Part shown: positions 37,455 to 46,936 of the stretch, one piece after another
Layout: each line of letters begins with the position of its first letter
Numbering within the stretch: the first letter of the stretch is position 1
Source of the DNA: Mycogone perniciosa
Taxonomy: Eukaryota; Ascomycota; Sordariomycetes; Hypocreales; Hypocreaceae
Direction of reading: 5' to 3'
Assembly (NCBI GenBank): GCA_025331125.1
Contig: JAOALB010000031.1
Span: forward strand, 310,001-374,000
DNA length: 64,000 nucleotides
Program-made: the position numbers and the translations under genes
The notes under the pieces: generated by a model
What the model was told of the DNA's origin: nothing
The model's input: the letters and a program-made list of their open reading frames with translations, nothing else
Databases searched by the model: none

Positions 37455-39512
37455 TCACAATTTCAGATTCTCTCTGTCAGTCAAGTCTAGTTGATTGGTG
37501 CCAACAACGTGAACATCTTTGGTGCCGTCAGGGTTTGTGGTTTCGACGATTCCATTATCAGTTATTTGGCCATCTGCTTCGAGTTTGTCACGACGTTTGT
37601 TTTCACGATCGAGGTAGACCCGCAGGACAATAATAATGATGGAGGGGAGAATTGCGGCAACCTCGGAATCAATTAGTTGGCGTAGGAACGCGCGTGGAGG
37701 AGGATCCTACTCACCACAAGCAGTATGATCCAAGTTGGCCTGTATCGTGGCTGAATCATATTATCAGCATCGCATCATAGGTATTGGAGAATTACCCATG
37801 TACTTACCTTCCACTGGGGCTGGAATAGCTGAGGAGAAATGATATTTCCCAGTCCGTACCCAATGTGATAGAGTGCGATAACTGTCGTCTTTTTTGTGTG
37901 CCCAGCAGTGGCATTCGCTGCCCAGACCATAACGACGGCATAGGGAACTCCGATAGTAGATCTCATCCAGATACCGCTAATGAGCCCCCAGCGGTTTTCC
38001 CAGGGAAGGCCTTAATTTAGTATCAGTGCCTCGTCCATGCTGAAGGGGAAATGAGAGTAGGAAAAGTGGCTTACTCAATTCAAGAATGCTACACAAAACT
38101 GCTGGTATGTAACCAGCAAGGGAGATCCATGCTCGAGAGTTCTGATATGTCAGGACATATATGTCTTGGTAAATCCTTAGCTGGGTCATACATACCTTGG
38201 TCTTGTACAATGTGAAGGCAGTCAAACTAAGCGATACGAAGGCAACGACTCCGGTGACTGTGCCGAGCAATGTGGTCTGAAGAACGGTGAATCCGAATGA
38301 GTTGATGATCAGGGAGTACTGATTCGTAACTCCATTGGCAATTTCTTGAGAAAGGGAATGCATGGTAAAGAGCCAGGTCTTGGGATCTCTCATAGCCTCG
38401 ATGAACCTGTGATGCTTAGCCAATAAACCCGCACGTAGTACTAAGAGAATAGTCTTACTGGTGCTTCTTAAACCGTTTCTGTTCAATGCCGGAGTGATTT
38501 TCTTTTATTCTCAGGATAGCCTGTGCTCGCTCCTCAGGCGCCAAAAAGCTAGCAGTTAAAGGGCTGTCGGGAAACAGAAACCAAACAAAGACACTGAAAA
38601 TAATGGTGGCCACGCCGGTAATAGCTAGTCGGGTTAGTAATGGAGTCATACGTAATTAATGATACCAACGACTAACTCATAAGCCATCTCCATGGATGAA
38701 AACCTTCCGTATCAATCCACAGAACACCATATGACAATAAACCCGAAGTGATGGGGCTCGAATTGCCTATTGACCACATGACTGACATCATGACGGCTTG
38801 CTCCTTATACGTAAAGAACATGGACATTGAGAGAAGGAACGCAGGTACAATGCATGCTTCTCCCAGTCCAAGTAAAAACCGGACGACGAAAAGAGACGCA
38901 AAATTGTTGCATGGGATATGTAACAGTGTGATACCGCCCCTTGTGACACCAGTCAGTTATGACGAACTAGAAACAACATGGGATATCCTAACCAGATGAC
39001 CAGATTACCAGCTAACCACTTGGCCACTGGGAACCTTTGTAAAGCCCAGTTCTGTGGCCATTCTGCAATCATGTAACCAAAATAGAAAATTGAAGACAAC
39101 CAGTTGTATTGGTCTGCATTCAGATTTGCATCTTTCAGGATGCCAAGAATTGCTGAACTGCCCAACTATATCCACCAGCACCATCAGCTGTCAGCATCAT
39201 CTTAATCCTTTGTTTACTTTGTTGATATGAGCCAGCCATATGAGCGAATACACGTACCGTCTGTTTGTCAACATACATCAGGTGATATCCGATACATAAG
39301 AAAGGCAGGATGCGCCACAGGCACTTGTTTCGAATTCGTTTGGCTTCTTCGGGCGTCGGGTCTGTTACTTGGACCTTAGAGAAGAGCTTGTAACTCTCAT
39401 CAGCAAAGCGGTCGGGCAGCCTAGGTGTATCTGTAAAGTCATCGTCCGTCTGTGACCCTTCCGCGGGCTGCGTCGTCTCCTCGAAGACCTTTTTTTGTGC
39501 TAAGGCCGCCAT
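37455..39512 (-). CDS. MFS transporter, DAL5/allantoate permease-like anion:cation symporter (526 aa)
   Basis: Plasma-membrane major facilitator of the ACS family, which moves small organic anions such as allantoate, nicotinate or pantothenate with protons; the substrate here is unknown. Exons on the minus strand: 39512-39258, 39165-38993, 38939-38677, 38624-38459, 38406-38196, 38141-38075, 38010-37808, 37750-37715 and 37661-37455. All eight introns (52-92 nt) have GT..AG ends and the frame is continuous. A cytosolic N-tail of about 65 residues precedes MYVDKQTLGSSAILG (from about residue 79) at the first helix/loop, a family hallmark. YMIAEWPQ and RFLLGLGEACIVPAF follow in the N-half; FSVFVWFLFPDSP marks helix 6. 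The C-terminus is cytosolic and charged after VLRVYLDRENKRRDK. Length is normal for the family, so it appears intact. It is divergently transcribed from the FAD monooxygenase, which suggests uptake of that enzyme's aromatic acid substrate. Confidence 0.9.
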
Positions 39513-40384
39513 GTTGTGTGTGCAGCAACTACTGAAATGATGCAGCAGAAATCTAACAATTTCCCTAGGTGCATCTGAGTATTACTGGCTATTAAGCGAA
39601 GTTCTTTTATTTACGCTTAATTGAGTGATGTGAGCATGCAATTGCGCCATCTCGGGGGGAGTCTATCGTCATTGTTCGCTTCGGCTTTGAGATCAAGTCT
39701 ATATTTCCGCGGGAAGAGTGGGTAGTCAATAGTCTTTAATCTTTTGACGGGTCATCAAATAAAAACATTTGGAAGACATATAAAAACCACTTATCCGGGC
39801 CGCGGATAAATGCTTCAAGATGGTGTTTCTGTGATAGCGGTGTCGCGTCATGGTCGTCTCTCTGACGTGCTTCGCAACGCCTTATCAGCTGCCATATTGG
39901 CGGATTTGCATGGCTGCGATTGGATACAATCTGCACAAATTCAAGTCCGGAATATCTCCGATATAGGGAGAATACGAGACCTGTATCCTCTTCTATTTAG
40001 CGTTATTTACCCAGCCTTATCCGCAAATTATCCCTTGTAGAGCACAATAGGGTTAATCAGGTGGTAATCCTAACATCGTCATTAGTTGGGTCCCGAATGT
40101 CGCAGCATAGGGAGGTACTCCGTGTTGCAATCTACTTCAACTCCACCTGAATCCTTTTATTATAAATCATAGCGTCCTGATTGATAAACCCCATGCTCTC
40201 TGTCATAGTGGACTCTCCATTTGGATTCCGGTCAAGGTCCGAAGGTAGGGATACTGCATGCCTAGCGAACTTTGAAAAGACTCACGTCGCGCTGTATAAT
40301 TACTTATTGACTTAGATGTTGACTTCAATACGTTGGTAGAGATCATCACACCACACAGTTCACGCATCACGATCGCATTTCAAA
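39513..40384. promoter_or_regulatory. 872-bp divergent promoter region (MFS / FAD monooxygenase)
   Basis: The only DNA between the two divergent start codons, so it must contain both promoters. It includes the 19-bp palindrome at 39791-39809 and another TTATCCG at 40017-40023. Frames of 66 and 76 codons in it overlap on opposite strands and show no family resemblance; I do not call them. Confidence 0.65.
39791..39809. promoter_or_regulatory. 19-bp palindrome, candidate Zn2Cys6 activator site
   Basis: TTATCCG-GGCCG-CGGATAA: two perfect 7-bp inverted arms around a 5-bp spacer. It contains CCG-N5-CGG with everted half-sites, a geometry used by fungal Zn2Cys6 dimers. It lies 279 bp from the MFS start and 576 bp from the monooxygenase start. 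The heptamer also occurs upstream of the DUF7704-type gene (15487), the island-1 P450 (17533) and again at 40017; one further copy at 45164 is not near a gene. Confidence 0.5.
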
Positions 40385-42056
40385 ATGTCAACAACAAGTG
40401 AACCTCTACGAATTCTGATTGCTGGTGCTGGTATTGCAGGATTAGCTACAGCTGTAGCACTTAGGCGCATCTCAGGCATCCCGGATCTGGATATCCGGCT
40501 ATATGAGCAGGCCCCGGAACTGCGCGAAATCGGTGCCAGCATTGCGCTCAGCCCCAATGTTTGTTCCTGCGAAATCCACTTGATTTGTATGACTCATAGG
40601 TAACTGATTGTTCTTGGAAACAGGGCATGCGAACGCTCGAAAAGCTCGGTATACACTCTGCACTCACAGATAAACTTGGCTTCAGAGGCCCAAGTGGAAT
40701 CCCCCAAATATATCGGTATGGCGAGCTTTTGGATGATCGAGATCCTTGAGCATGACTGATTAAGAGTGAAGCCACTGGAAAACCAACCAGGTCGTCTCGG
40801 TAGACACCCACCGTGATGTGCCTGACCCTCATCACTACACAACTCGTTTTCATCGAGGCCATATACACGCCGCACTGCTTGAGAACGTGCCACGGGATTC
40901 AATCCATCTCAATAAGAAAATCGTGCATACAGAGGCCAAAAACGACAAAGTAATCTTGTACTTTGAGGATGGCAGTAATGTTCATGGAGACATACTGATT
41001 GGAGCTGATGGAATCCGATCGGTGGGTCATTTGCGACAACGTCAATCGGTTCATGCTAACTGAAGAGTCGCAGAAAGTGAGACAGTCGTATTTCCCCGAC
41101 TACAAGTTGAAGTTCAGCGGAAAGGTTTTCATAAGATCAACGTTCGATGCGACACTGGTTGAGGGCAAGGTACCTGATTTGCCAGCAGACGCAGTTCATT
41201 GGGTACGCATCGTCAGACCATGGTCAACTTGGTCGAACTTGGCTGATTAATTGATACAGTGGGGACCCAAAGACAATTTCTTTGCTTCAAGACTCGGTAC
41301 GATCGATGTCCATGATCGCTTCAGGATTTAAGTGACTAATAGTGCAAAGGCAAGGGTCAATACACCACAGTGGGTTCCTACGAGGAGGAACGCAGTGCTG
41401 AAGAGTTGGAAAAGTCTGTCTCTTGGGATCAGCAAGGCAGTGTTCAATTCTTCAGAGAGAAGTACCAGGTATTTGAAATGCTATTCACATGCTTTGGAAA
41501 CATGAAACTCAGGATTATACATTAGGACTGGCACCCTGTTGTCAAAACACTGGCCGATTTGACCCCGAGTGTACGACTCTATCCCAACTACGCCGGTGAA
41601 CCCCTACCAACATGGATTCCCGCATCAAGAGTGGCCCTTGTGGGCGACGCAGCACATACTCATGGAGGAGCTTTTGCTGCAGGTGGATCATTAGCACTTA
41701 ACGACTCTCTTGCTCTTGCACTGGCGCTGAACTATGTCGTCTCATCCGGAGCCTCAGCATCCTCACTGTCGTCCAGCGACATTCAGAAGGCCTTTGAGCT
41801 CTATGATAAGACACGAAGACCTCATACCACTCGTTTGTTGAACATTGTGCATCACCAAATTAATAAGAAGGCACCTGAGTCTGCGACATTGGAGGAAGAG
41901 AACGAAGCACTGATAACCAGAATGAAGAACAGACCAAATCTAGACTGGCTGTCGGAGCATGATGTGGAGAAGGCCTTGCTTAGTGCGATCGAGGATTCTG
42001 AGAAGCTGCCCAGAGAGAAGCTAGAAAGGCCGCAGCTTTATCACAGCAAGTTATAG
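40385..42056 (+). CDS. FAD-dependent monooxygenase, salicylate hydroxylase-like (443 aa)
   Basis: Group A flavoprotein monooxygenase; such enzymes use NAD(P)H and O2 to hydroxylate aromatic or polyketide substrates. Exons: 40385-40558, 40624-40715, 40772-41021, 41074-41202, 41260-41296, 41350-41468 and 41526-42056. The six introns are 52-65 nt, one with a textbook GCTAAC branch site, and the frame is continuous. The N-terminal Rossmann motif is G14-A-G-I-A-G19 after LRILIA; the DG motif is GADGIRS (166-172); the GD motif binding the FAD ribityl chain is RVALVGDAAH (302-311). The length fits the family (about 420-450 aa), with no membrane anchor or signal peptide, so a soluble enzyme. It is divergent from an organic-anion transporter, consistent with aromatic-acid catabolism, but members also tailor secondary metabolites. 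Salicylate itself is not proven as substrate. Confidence 0.9.
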
Positions 42057-43908
42057 GCATATCACGGATTTAGAGTCATCTGCTTTAAAGAGATAGTTTG
42101 TCTTGCGAAAGAGGAATTTAGGAGATAAATAGCATCTGCAGATTATGGCTGGCACAATTGCACCAATCCTCTCTTCAATTTAAGCTAAAGCTGTAGCAGA
42201 GATATGGCTTTATCATTGTGATGTTTTGGCGACCTGTAAGCCTCTGCGGCCTTTAGAACGCCGAGACGATCATCTAGAGCTTTATGGCGCTTACTGTAAG
42301 CCAATAGAGTTATTTATCTTAAATAGTGAAGGGGTTTACTGGATACTGGGGTTTAGTCGGCGTATAAGTAGTTGCCCTCGCTCTCCTTGTAATTGCTGTG
42401 CTGGCCATAACTGTTGTGGTTATTGCGAGTCTTGCTACTGCTAGATCTGTGGTATGAGATTGACTTATCTCTATTGCTGCTATTATTACTATAATCCAAG
42501 GTGTTAAAAATGTAAGGAATTAGAAGCGAGGGAGATTGTAGCCAGTGGTGCATGGACTATCTGTATGAATAGCAATACTTATAATAAAATCCCTGACTAT
42601 ATATCTTATTTCATTTCATTTGATATTTCGTGAATGCCACTTTGGTATATACTTATTTGATCCATTTAGTCGGGATATCACGCTGCCTTCAGTTGCTACT
42701 CGTAAGCACAACTGCTACCCTAAGGACCTGTGAATACTACATATTACTTCTTGTCGTAGTAAACGGCATACCATTTTCGAGAATCTTAAAGCACAGAGTT
42801 CCTAGATAGGAAGTTTGTTAGACCAATGTCCATATATTGAGCGTGGTAGGTTAGGTTGTCACGTCCTTCCTATAGGGGCATCGTACAGCCGTTCTCCTAA
42901 CTCCCATGCTATATTTTTACCGACATGCCTATAGTAGCCCTAAAATAGCCCTTATATACACCTTTGGCTGGACTAGGCGTATATCACGGACAGAGGGTCG
43001 ATCTGAGATCCAATGCCAGTACATTATATAATGACTATCGATGGGAAAACATAGCGAACAAACACTAAAGCAACATCGCCCTCATTGGCACACCGGCTCT
43101 ATAAGAGTATAGCCTTTCTGAGAACAACCGAAGTGAACAAGAAACTAATCATCGCCAAATAGTGCCGTTAATATCTGATGCAGCCAACCTATTCATTCTA
43201 GACCTTCGATAGTGATAATACGTTTATGTCAGACCAAAGTCCAGCAAAATGCGAGCCCATACTATGCGTGCAGATAAGTAATCTTATATGTTGTACGGCA
43301 GTTCACATATAAACTAATCAGCATACGAATCACAAGTCTGTTGAAGCCAATGTTCATTGTCCGAAGTATTGCCTGTCCTTAGTATTGCAGGAGGGCGACC
43401 AAGAGAAATATTCATAAAGAGAAACAATATCCAGATACATTTCTACCAAACACGTAAACACTCCATTTCCTCAACAACCAGTGAGGAGATACGTGACAAT
43501 AAGAGCGTGACATTGAGTGCTGGCAATGCTCGGACCGTCCATCAGGGTCAACAATATCACAAAAGCGGCTAAAATTAAATTGTCACTCAGTAATATCTTC
43601 ATCTGACTTGGGACTTCACAACTGGGAGAAGTCGAACATTCTGTAGGACATAGTTTATCGCATGTTAGAACTACCCAGCCAATTATGTACCTACAGTTTT
43701 ATAGGGGGATCCTTCCAACTGTTCAATATAAGACTGTAATTCCCTACTGGGTGACATATCAACCACGTCGTGACGTAAAGGACCGTTTATGAAAGCACAA
43801 TTCGCCAATTATTTGAGAAGTGGTCCGGCGAATATTGCGAAGAAACTTAGGTTTACGGAATTTCCGATATACGCGAACGTCTCCTGGCCACCCTCGATCA
43901 TACTTGAC

Positions 43909-43944
43909 AGCCGAGGCAATAAGTCTGAGGCTGCACGCCTCGGC
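43909..43944. other. 9-bp perfect GC-rich hairpin
   Basis: AGCCGAGGC at 43909-43917 and GCCTCGGCT at 43936-43944, with an 18-nt loop. It sits in gene-less DNA. It could be a terminator-like or regulatory fold, or chance. Confidence 0.4.
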
Positions 43945-44714
43945 TAGTGGACACAGTAGCCTAAACTCGCCAGCGTCCGGCATCAGGAAGTTTAAGATTA
44001 GTGGTGGACAGAATCGGAGTCGTAGAGAGAGTCGGGCGACAACAGAGCGTGGAATCCGATCAAACTCGTTTATCGATGCAGTGTTGGCATAGCTAACGTC
44101 CGTCACAAAGATCGTTATGACACCTGCAACTGGGAAAAGGCTATTTCAGCTTTTACTCGGCATATAATATAATTACGAAAGGCTGTAAGTCAATGTAGTA
44201 AAAAATTCTCAACTCGCCTTTTTCTGAATAGGTTTAGCATAGGGTAGCTGAATAAAAACACTACCCATTAGTGGGGCCTTTAGCGACTAACTCTTTAGAC
44301 TTCGCCAAACAGCTAGCCACAAAAGTCCTAATACACCACAAAGGCCAATACACTTATTTTGCACATCTTTACAGCTAAAGTTAAGGTATATTTCGTTATG
44401 CCAAAATCATTTACATTATATTCTAGCACTTCAGATTAGATTATTATGCCTCTATATATCTAGTTATCCTTTTTTAGCGTACCTGCTACTCAGCTATCTT
44501 ATTTATTATAGTCTAATAGCGCTCCCTATTTAGTATTGTCAGCAGCAGCGGCGATGCCTATATCTCGATATCACTAAAAAACTGGCTAGCTGGTAGTTAT
44601 AATAGGAGGCCAATAATGCCTTTATCTGGTTATTGTATAGGCTCTCGTTGTTATCGTTAAAGGGACCGAGTCGGATATAAACAGAGCCACTTCTATGACC
44701 CTAAGAGGAGGCCA

Positions 44715-44810
44715 GGCTCGCCAAAGGGCTCGCTAATAGACTCGCCCACGGACTTACTGATAGCATCGCCGACAAACTCGTTAACGGACTTATTGAAAGG
44801 CTTGTTGATG
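44715..44810 (+). repeat. degenerate 12-bp minisatellite, 8 units
   Basis: Eight consecutive 12-mers fit a GRCTYGCYRAYR-like consensus without gaps, for example GGCTCGCCAAAG, GGCTCGCTAATA and GACTTACTGATA. In one forward frame it reads as an amphipathic run (RLAKGLANRLAHGL then ADKLVNGLIERLVDAL) that is closed by stops a few codons upstream and about 20 codons downstream. It may be the relic of a coding repeat; no intact gene contains it. Confidence 0.65.
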
Positions 44811-45470
44811 CTTTACCCAGTTGTTGTGTCGGCTTTCGTCACGCGCTTTTTTGTGTACTGTTGGCGTGCTGAGCTTGATATCTGTTCAACTGAATAGCAG
44901 CAGTATAGAAAAATATCATTTTAATGCTAGGACGAGGAACTCGATTATAGTCGCTTTGGATAGCTATCCCGGCTTTAAATGCAGCCATGTTGGTGGTTAT
45001 TTCTATCGTGTTGGTCGTAAGAATTGAAAAGATATATATTATTGTTTAGGGTATATATAAATTTGCATATAACTAAAACAAATGCAGGTAGCGGCTAAGT
45101 GTATTAGACGTTTATAGTTCGCCAGGACTTTTATAAGTAAATAGACTAACTGACCCACCCTTATTATCCGACCCCTACAGGAGTCCAAGTACCTGACCCT
45201 AACCTAGTTAAACAAACTTTAATAGGTTAACTTAACTTAACGTAACCCCTATAAGTATATTAAACCCTTAGAAATACTAATATTACTTATTAAGTATATT
45301 AAGCTATTATTCTTTTATTATAGAATTTAACTTTAATTTATCATATATATTTATATATATATCCTATAATGAAAATAATATATAGAAAATTGTTTCATTT
45401 TTTAATATAAATAACATTTAATTTATTAGTTATATTTATAAATTTATAATTTAAAATATATTTTTAGTAA

Positions 45471-45540
45471 ATAAATAAATAACTGTTTAAATCACTATAT
45501 TAAAAAAATAATAAACTAGTTAAATATATATATTTATTAC
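45471..45540 (+). repeat. fragment of family C LTR
   Basis: About 70 bp (TAACTGTTTAAATCACTATA onward) matches the middle of the TGTAACG-family LTR at about 20.96 and 27.60 kb. It abuts the truncated left end of the gypsy element that follows, so the truncation point is a transposon-transposon junction. Confidence 0.55.
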
Positions 45541-46054
45541 TAGGATTTACTGCCTTTATAATATACTTAATAATATTATATTAAACTGCAGTATATACTT
45601 TATATTAAACTTTTAAAAATAACTTTTAAAGCGATTAAAAATTATATTAAAATAGTTATTAGCCTTTTACTTTAAAATTAATAGCTAAACTAAAAGAATT
45701 AATATAAATATAAAATAATACCTATAAGCTTTTATTAACTTTTACTAAGATAACTAGGCCTACTAGCTTCTATTAATTAAATTCGCTATAAATAATATAG
45801 TATTTAAAACTATTAGTATATCGCTATTTTTTACTAATTATAGTTTTAACCTTTACTTAAAGACAGAGCCTTTATAGCCTTGCCCGCAAAACCTCTTTAC
45901 AGTAAAGAAAAGAGAGTTTTTCTACACTAAAACTATTGCTAAGTAATTTAAATGTATTATTATATAGCTAAGAGCCTTTACTTAAGCTTTAAGAAAAAGA
46001 TATAAGGAAAATGTAAACGCGTAAAGAAAGGTATTACTAGTCTATACTATTAGG

Positions 46055-46254
46055 CAAAAAGTCTTTATTAATATATAAAATATAAAGATTAACCGGCCAA
46101 TAAAAAAGCTAGATAATAAATAGGTAAGGCCTTATATAATAATAAAAGTATACCTATAAGCCTATACTGTTACCCTGCTAGAAGGCATAAAGATTTTCCT
46201 AGTCTTATATAACTCCCTCCTATAACCTAAAACAGCTACTTTACTGCATTTTAG
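46055..46254 (+). pseudogene. gypsy integrase C-terminal relic
   Basis: One forward frame reads QKVFINI, then IKINRP-KKLDNK, PYIIIKV, AYTVTLLEGIKIF and YNSLL-PKTATLLHF. This is the order found at the C-terminus of fungal chromo-gypsy integrases: a GDKVW-like start, a RPSKKLD-like strand, GPY.I, then LP.G.KIHPVFHVSLL. The four in-frame stops are TAA or TAG, as RIP makes from CAA, CAG or TGG codons. The reading frame itself is unbroken. Homologous decayed sequence lies inverted at about 56.44-56.64 kb. Confidence 0.75.
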
Positions 46255-46764
46255 GTAAAAGATAATTAATAAAGCTAAGTTAAAAAATATTTAAAGTAGA
46301 ATATTAAAAAGAGAAAATAGTATAAATAAAGTATAAAAGAAATAAGAGTTTAAAGCGCTTTTAAATTATTATAATAATAATAGATTTTATTACTTTATTA
46401 AATAGAAATACTATACTGCTATATAGTAACCAGCTAAAGACCTATGAGACTAAGAAAAGGTAATATAAGACTTTTATAAGGGAAACCTAGAAAAGCTAGG
46501 CCTACTGCAATAAATATTAAAAGGAATTACGAAAAAGGAAAAAAAGGAAATAGCTAGAAAGAAACTAATGCCTGCAAAGCGCTAACTAAAGACTATACTG
46601 CGTTAAAGCCTATAACTAAACTATATATTATTAACACTAAAAACTATACAATTCGCCCCATTTACCTTTATATTGGAAGTATTAAGATAGATTACCTGGA
46701 ATTTCGATTTATATAAATAATATAGCTATTTGCGGCCGAATAGTGTAATAAAAAGGGGGGGTAT

Positions 46765-46936
46765 TATTATGGCGTTAACCGTAACGCGATGTTGACGCCC
46801 TGTTATGTAAGCCCTGGTTACGTAACTAGGCCCTAATATATTCCTAGCTATAGCTTTCTGTAAAGCCTTAAGGCTTTCTCGCTCTCTACAGCACAACAAC
46901 AATATTTGCCGTAACCTACCTTTCTATACTATAATA
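46765..46936 (+). repeat. gypsy LTR (172 bp), 3' copy of truncated element
   Basis: Inverted relative to the LTRs at 3189, 55732 and 62470, and of the same 172-bp length. It begins TATTATGGCG (from a TGTTACAGC-like start), directly after the polypurine tract. Confidence 0.8.

Larger units (their letters stand above)
42057..45470. other. 3.4-kb gene-less region with decaying composition
   Basis: Base composition is normal at the left and drifts to A/T-rich at the right. Frames of 66-115 codons on both strands (42.2-42.55, 43.36-43.57, 43.76-44.11, 44.82-45.03 kb) overlap each other and encode no recognisable family. A 9-bp perfect hairpin (43909-43944) and a 12-bp minisatellite (44715-44810) are listed separately. 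CTACCCATTAGTGGGGCC at about 44264-44281 resembles the first 18 bases of the 20076 inverted repeat, so an old relative of that transposon may be present, but I found no second end. Confidence 0.55.
45541..46936 (+). mobile_element. truncated Ty3/gypsy element, 3' end of pol plus 3' LTR
   Basis: This is the inverted counterpart of 55732 to about 57.1 kb. It contains the end of the integrase, a polypurine tract AAAAAGGGGGGG (about 46750-46761) and the 172-bp 3' LTR (46765-46936). It is the least RIP-affected gypsy copy in the window and fixes the coding strand of the family. The 5' part is missing left of about 45.54 kb. Confidence 0.78.

Noticed and set aside
39736..40040. Overlapping frames of 66 and 76 codons on opposite strands
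   Set aside because: They sit in the divergent promoter region, overlap each other antisense, and resemble no protein family.
42226..42553. Cys-rich 72-codon plus frame and Ser/Asn-rich minus frame
   Set aside because: Just downstream of the monooxygenase stop, overlapping antisense, low complexity; no signal peptide on the Cys-rich frame, so not a credible effector.
43759..44106. 115-codon minus and 90-codon plus frames
   Set aside because: Mutually antisense, basic and Arg/Ser-rich, without family features. One may be real but nothing supports it.
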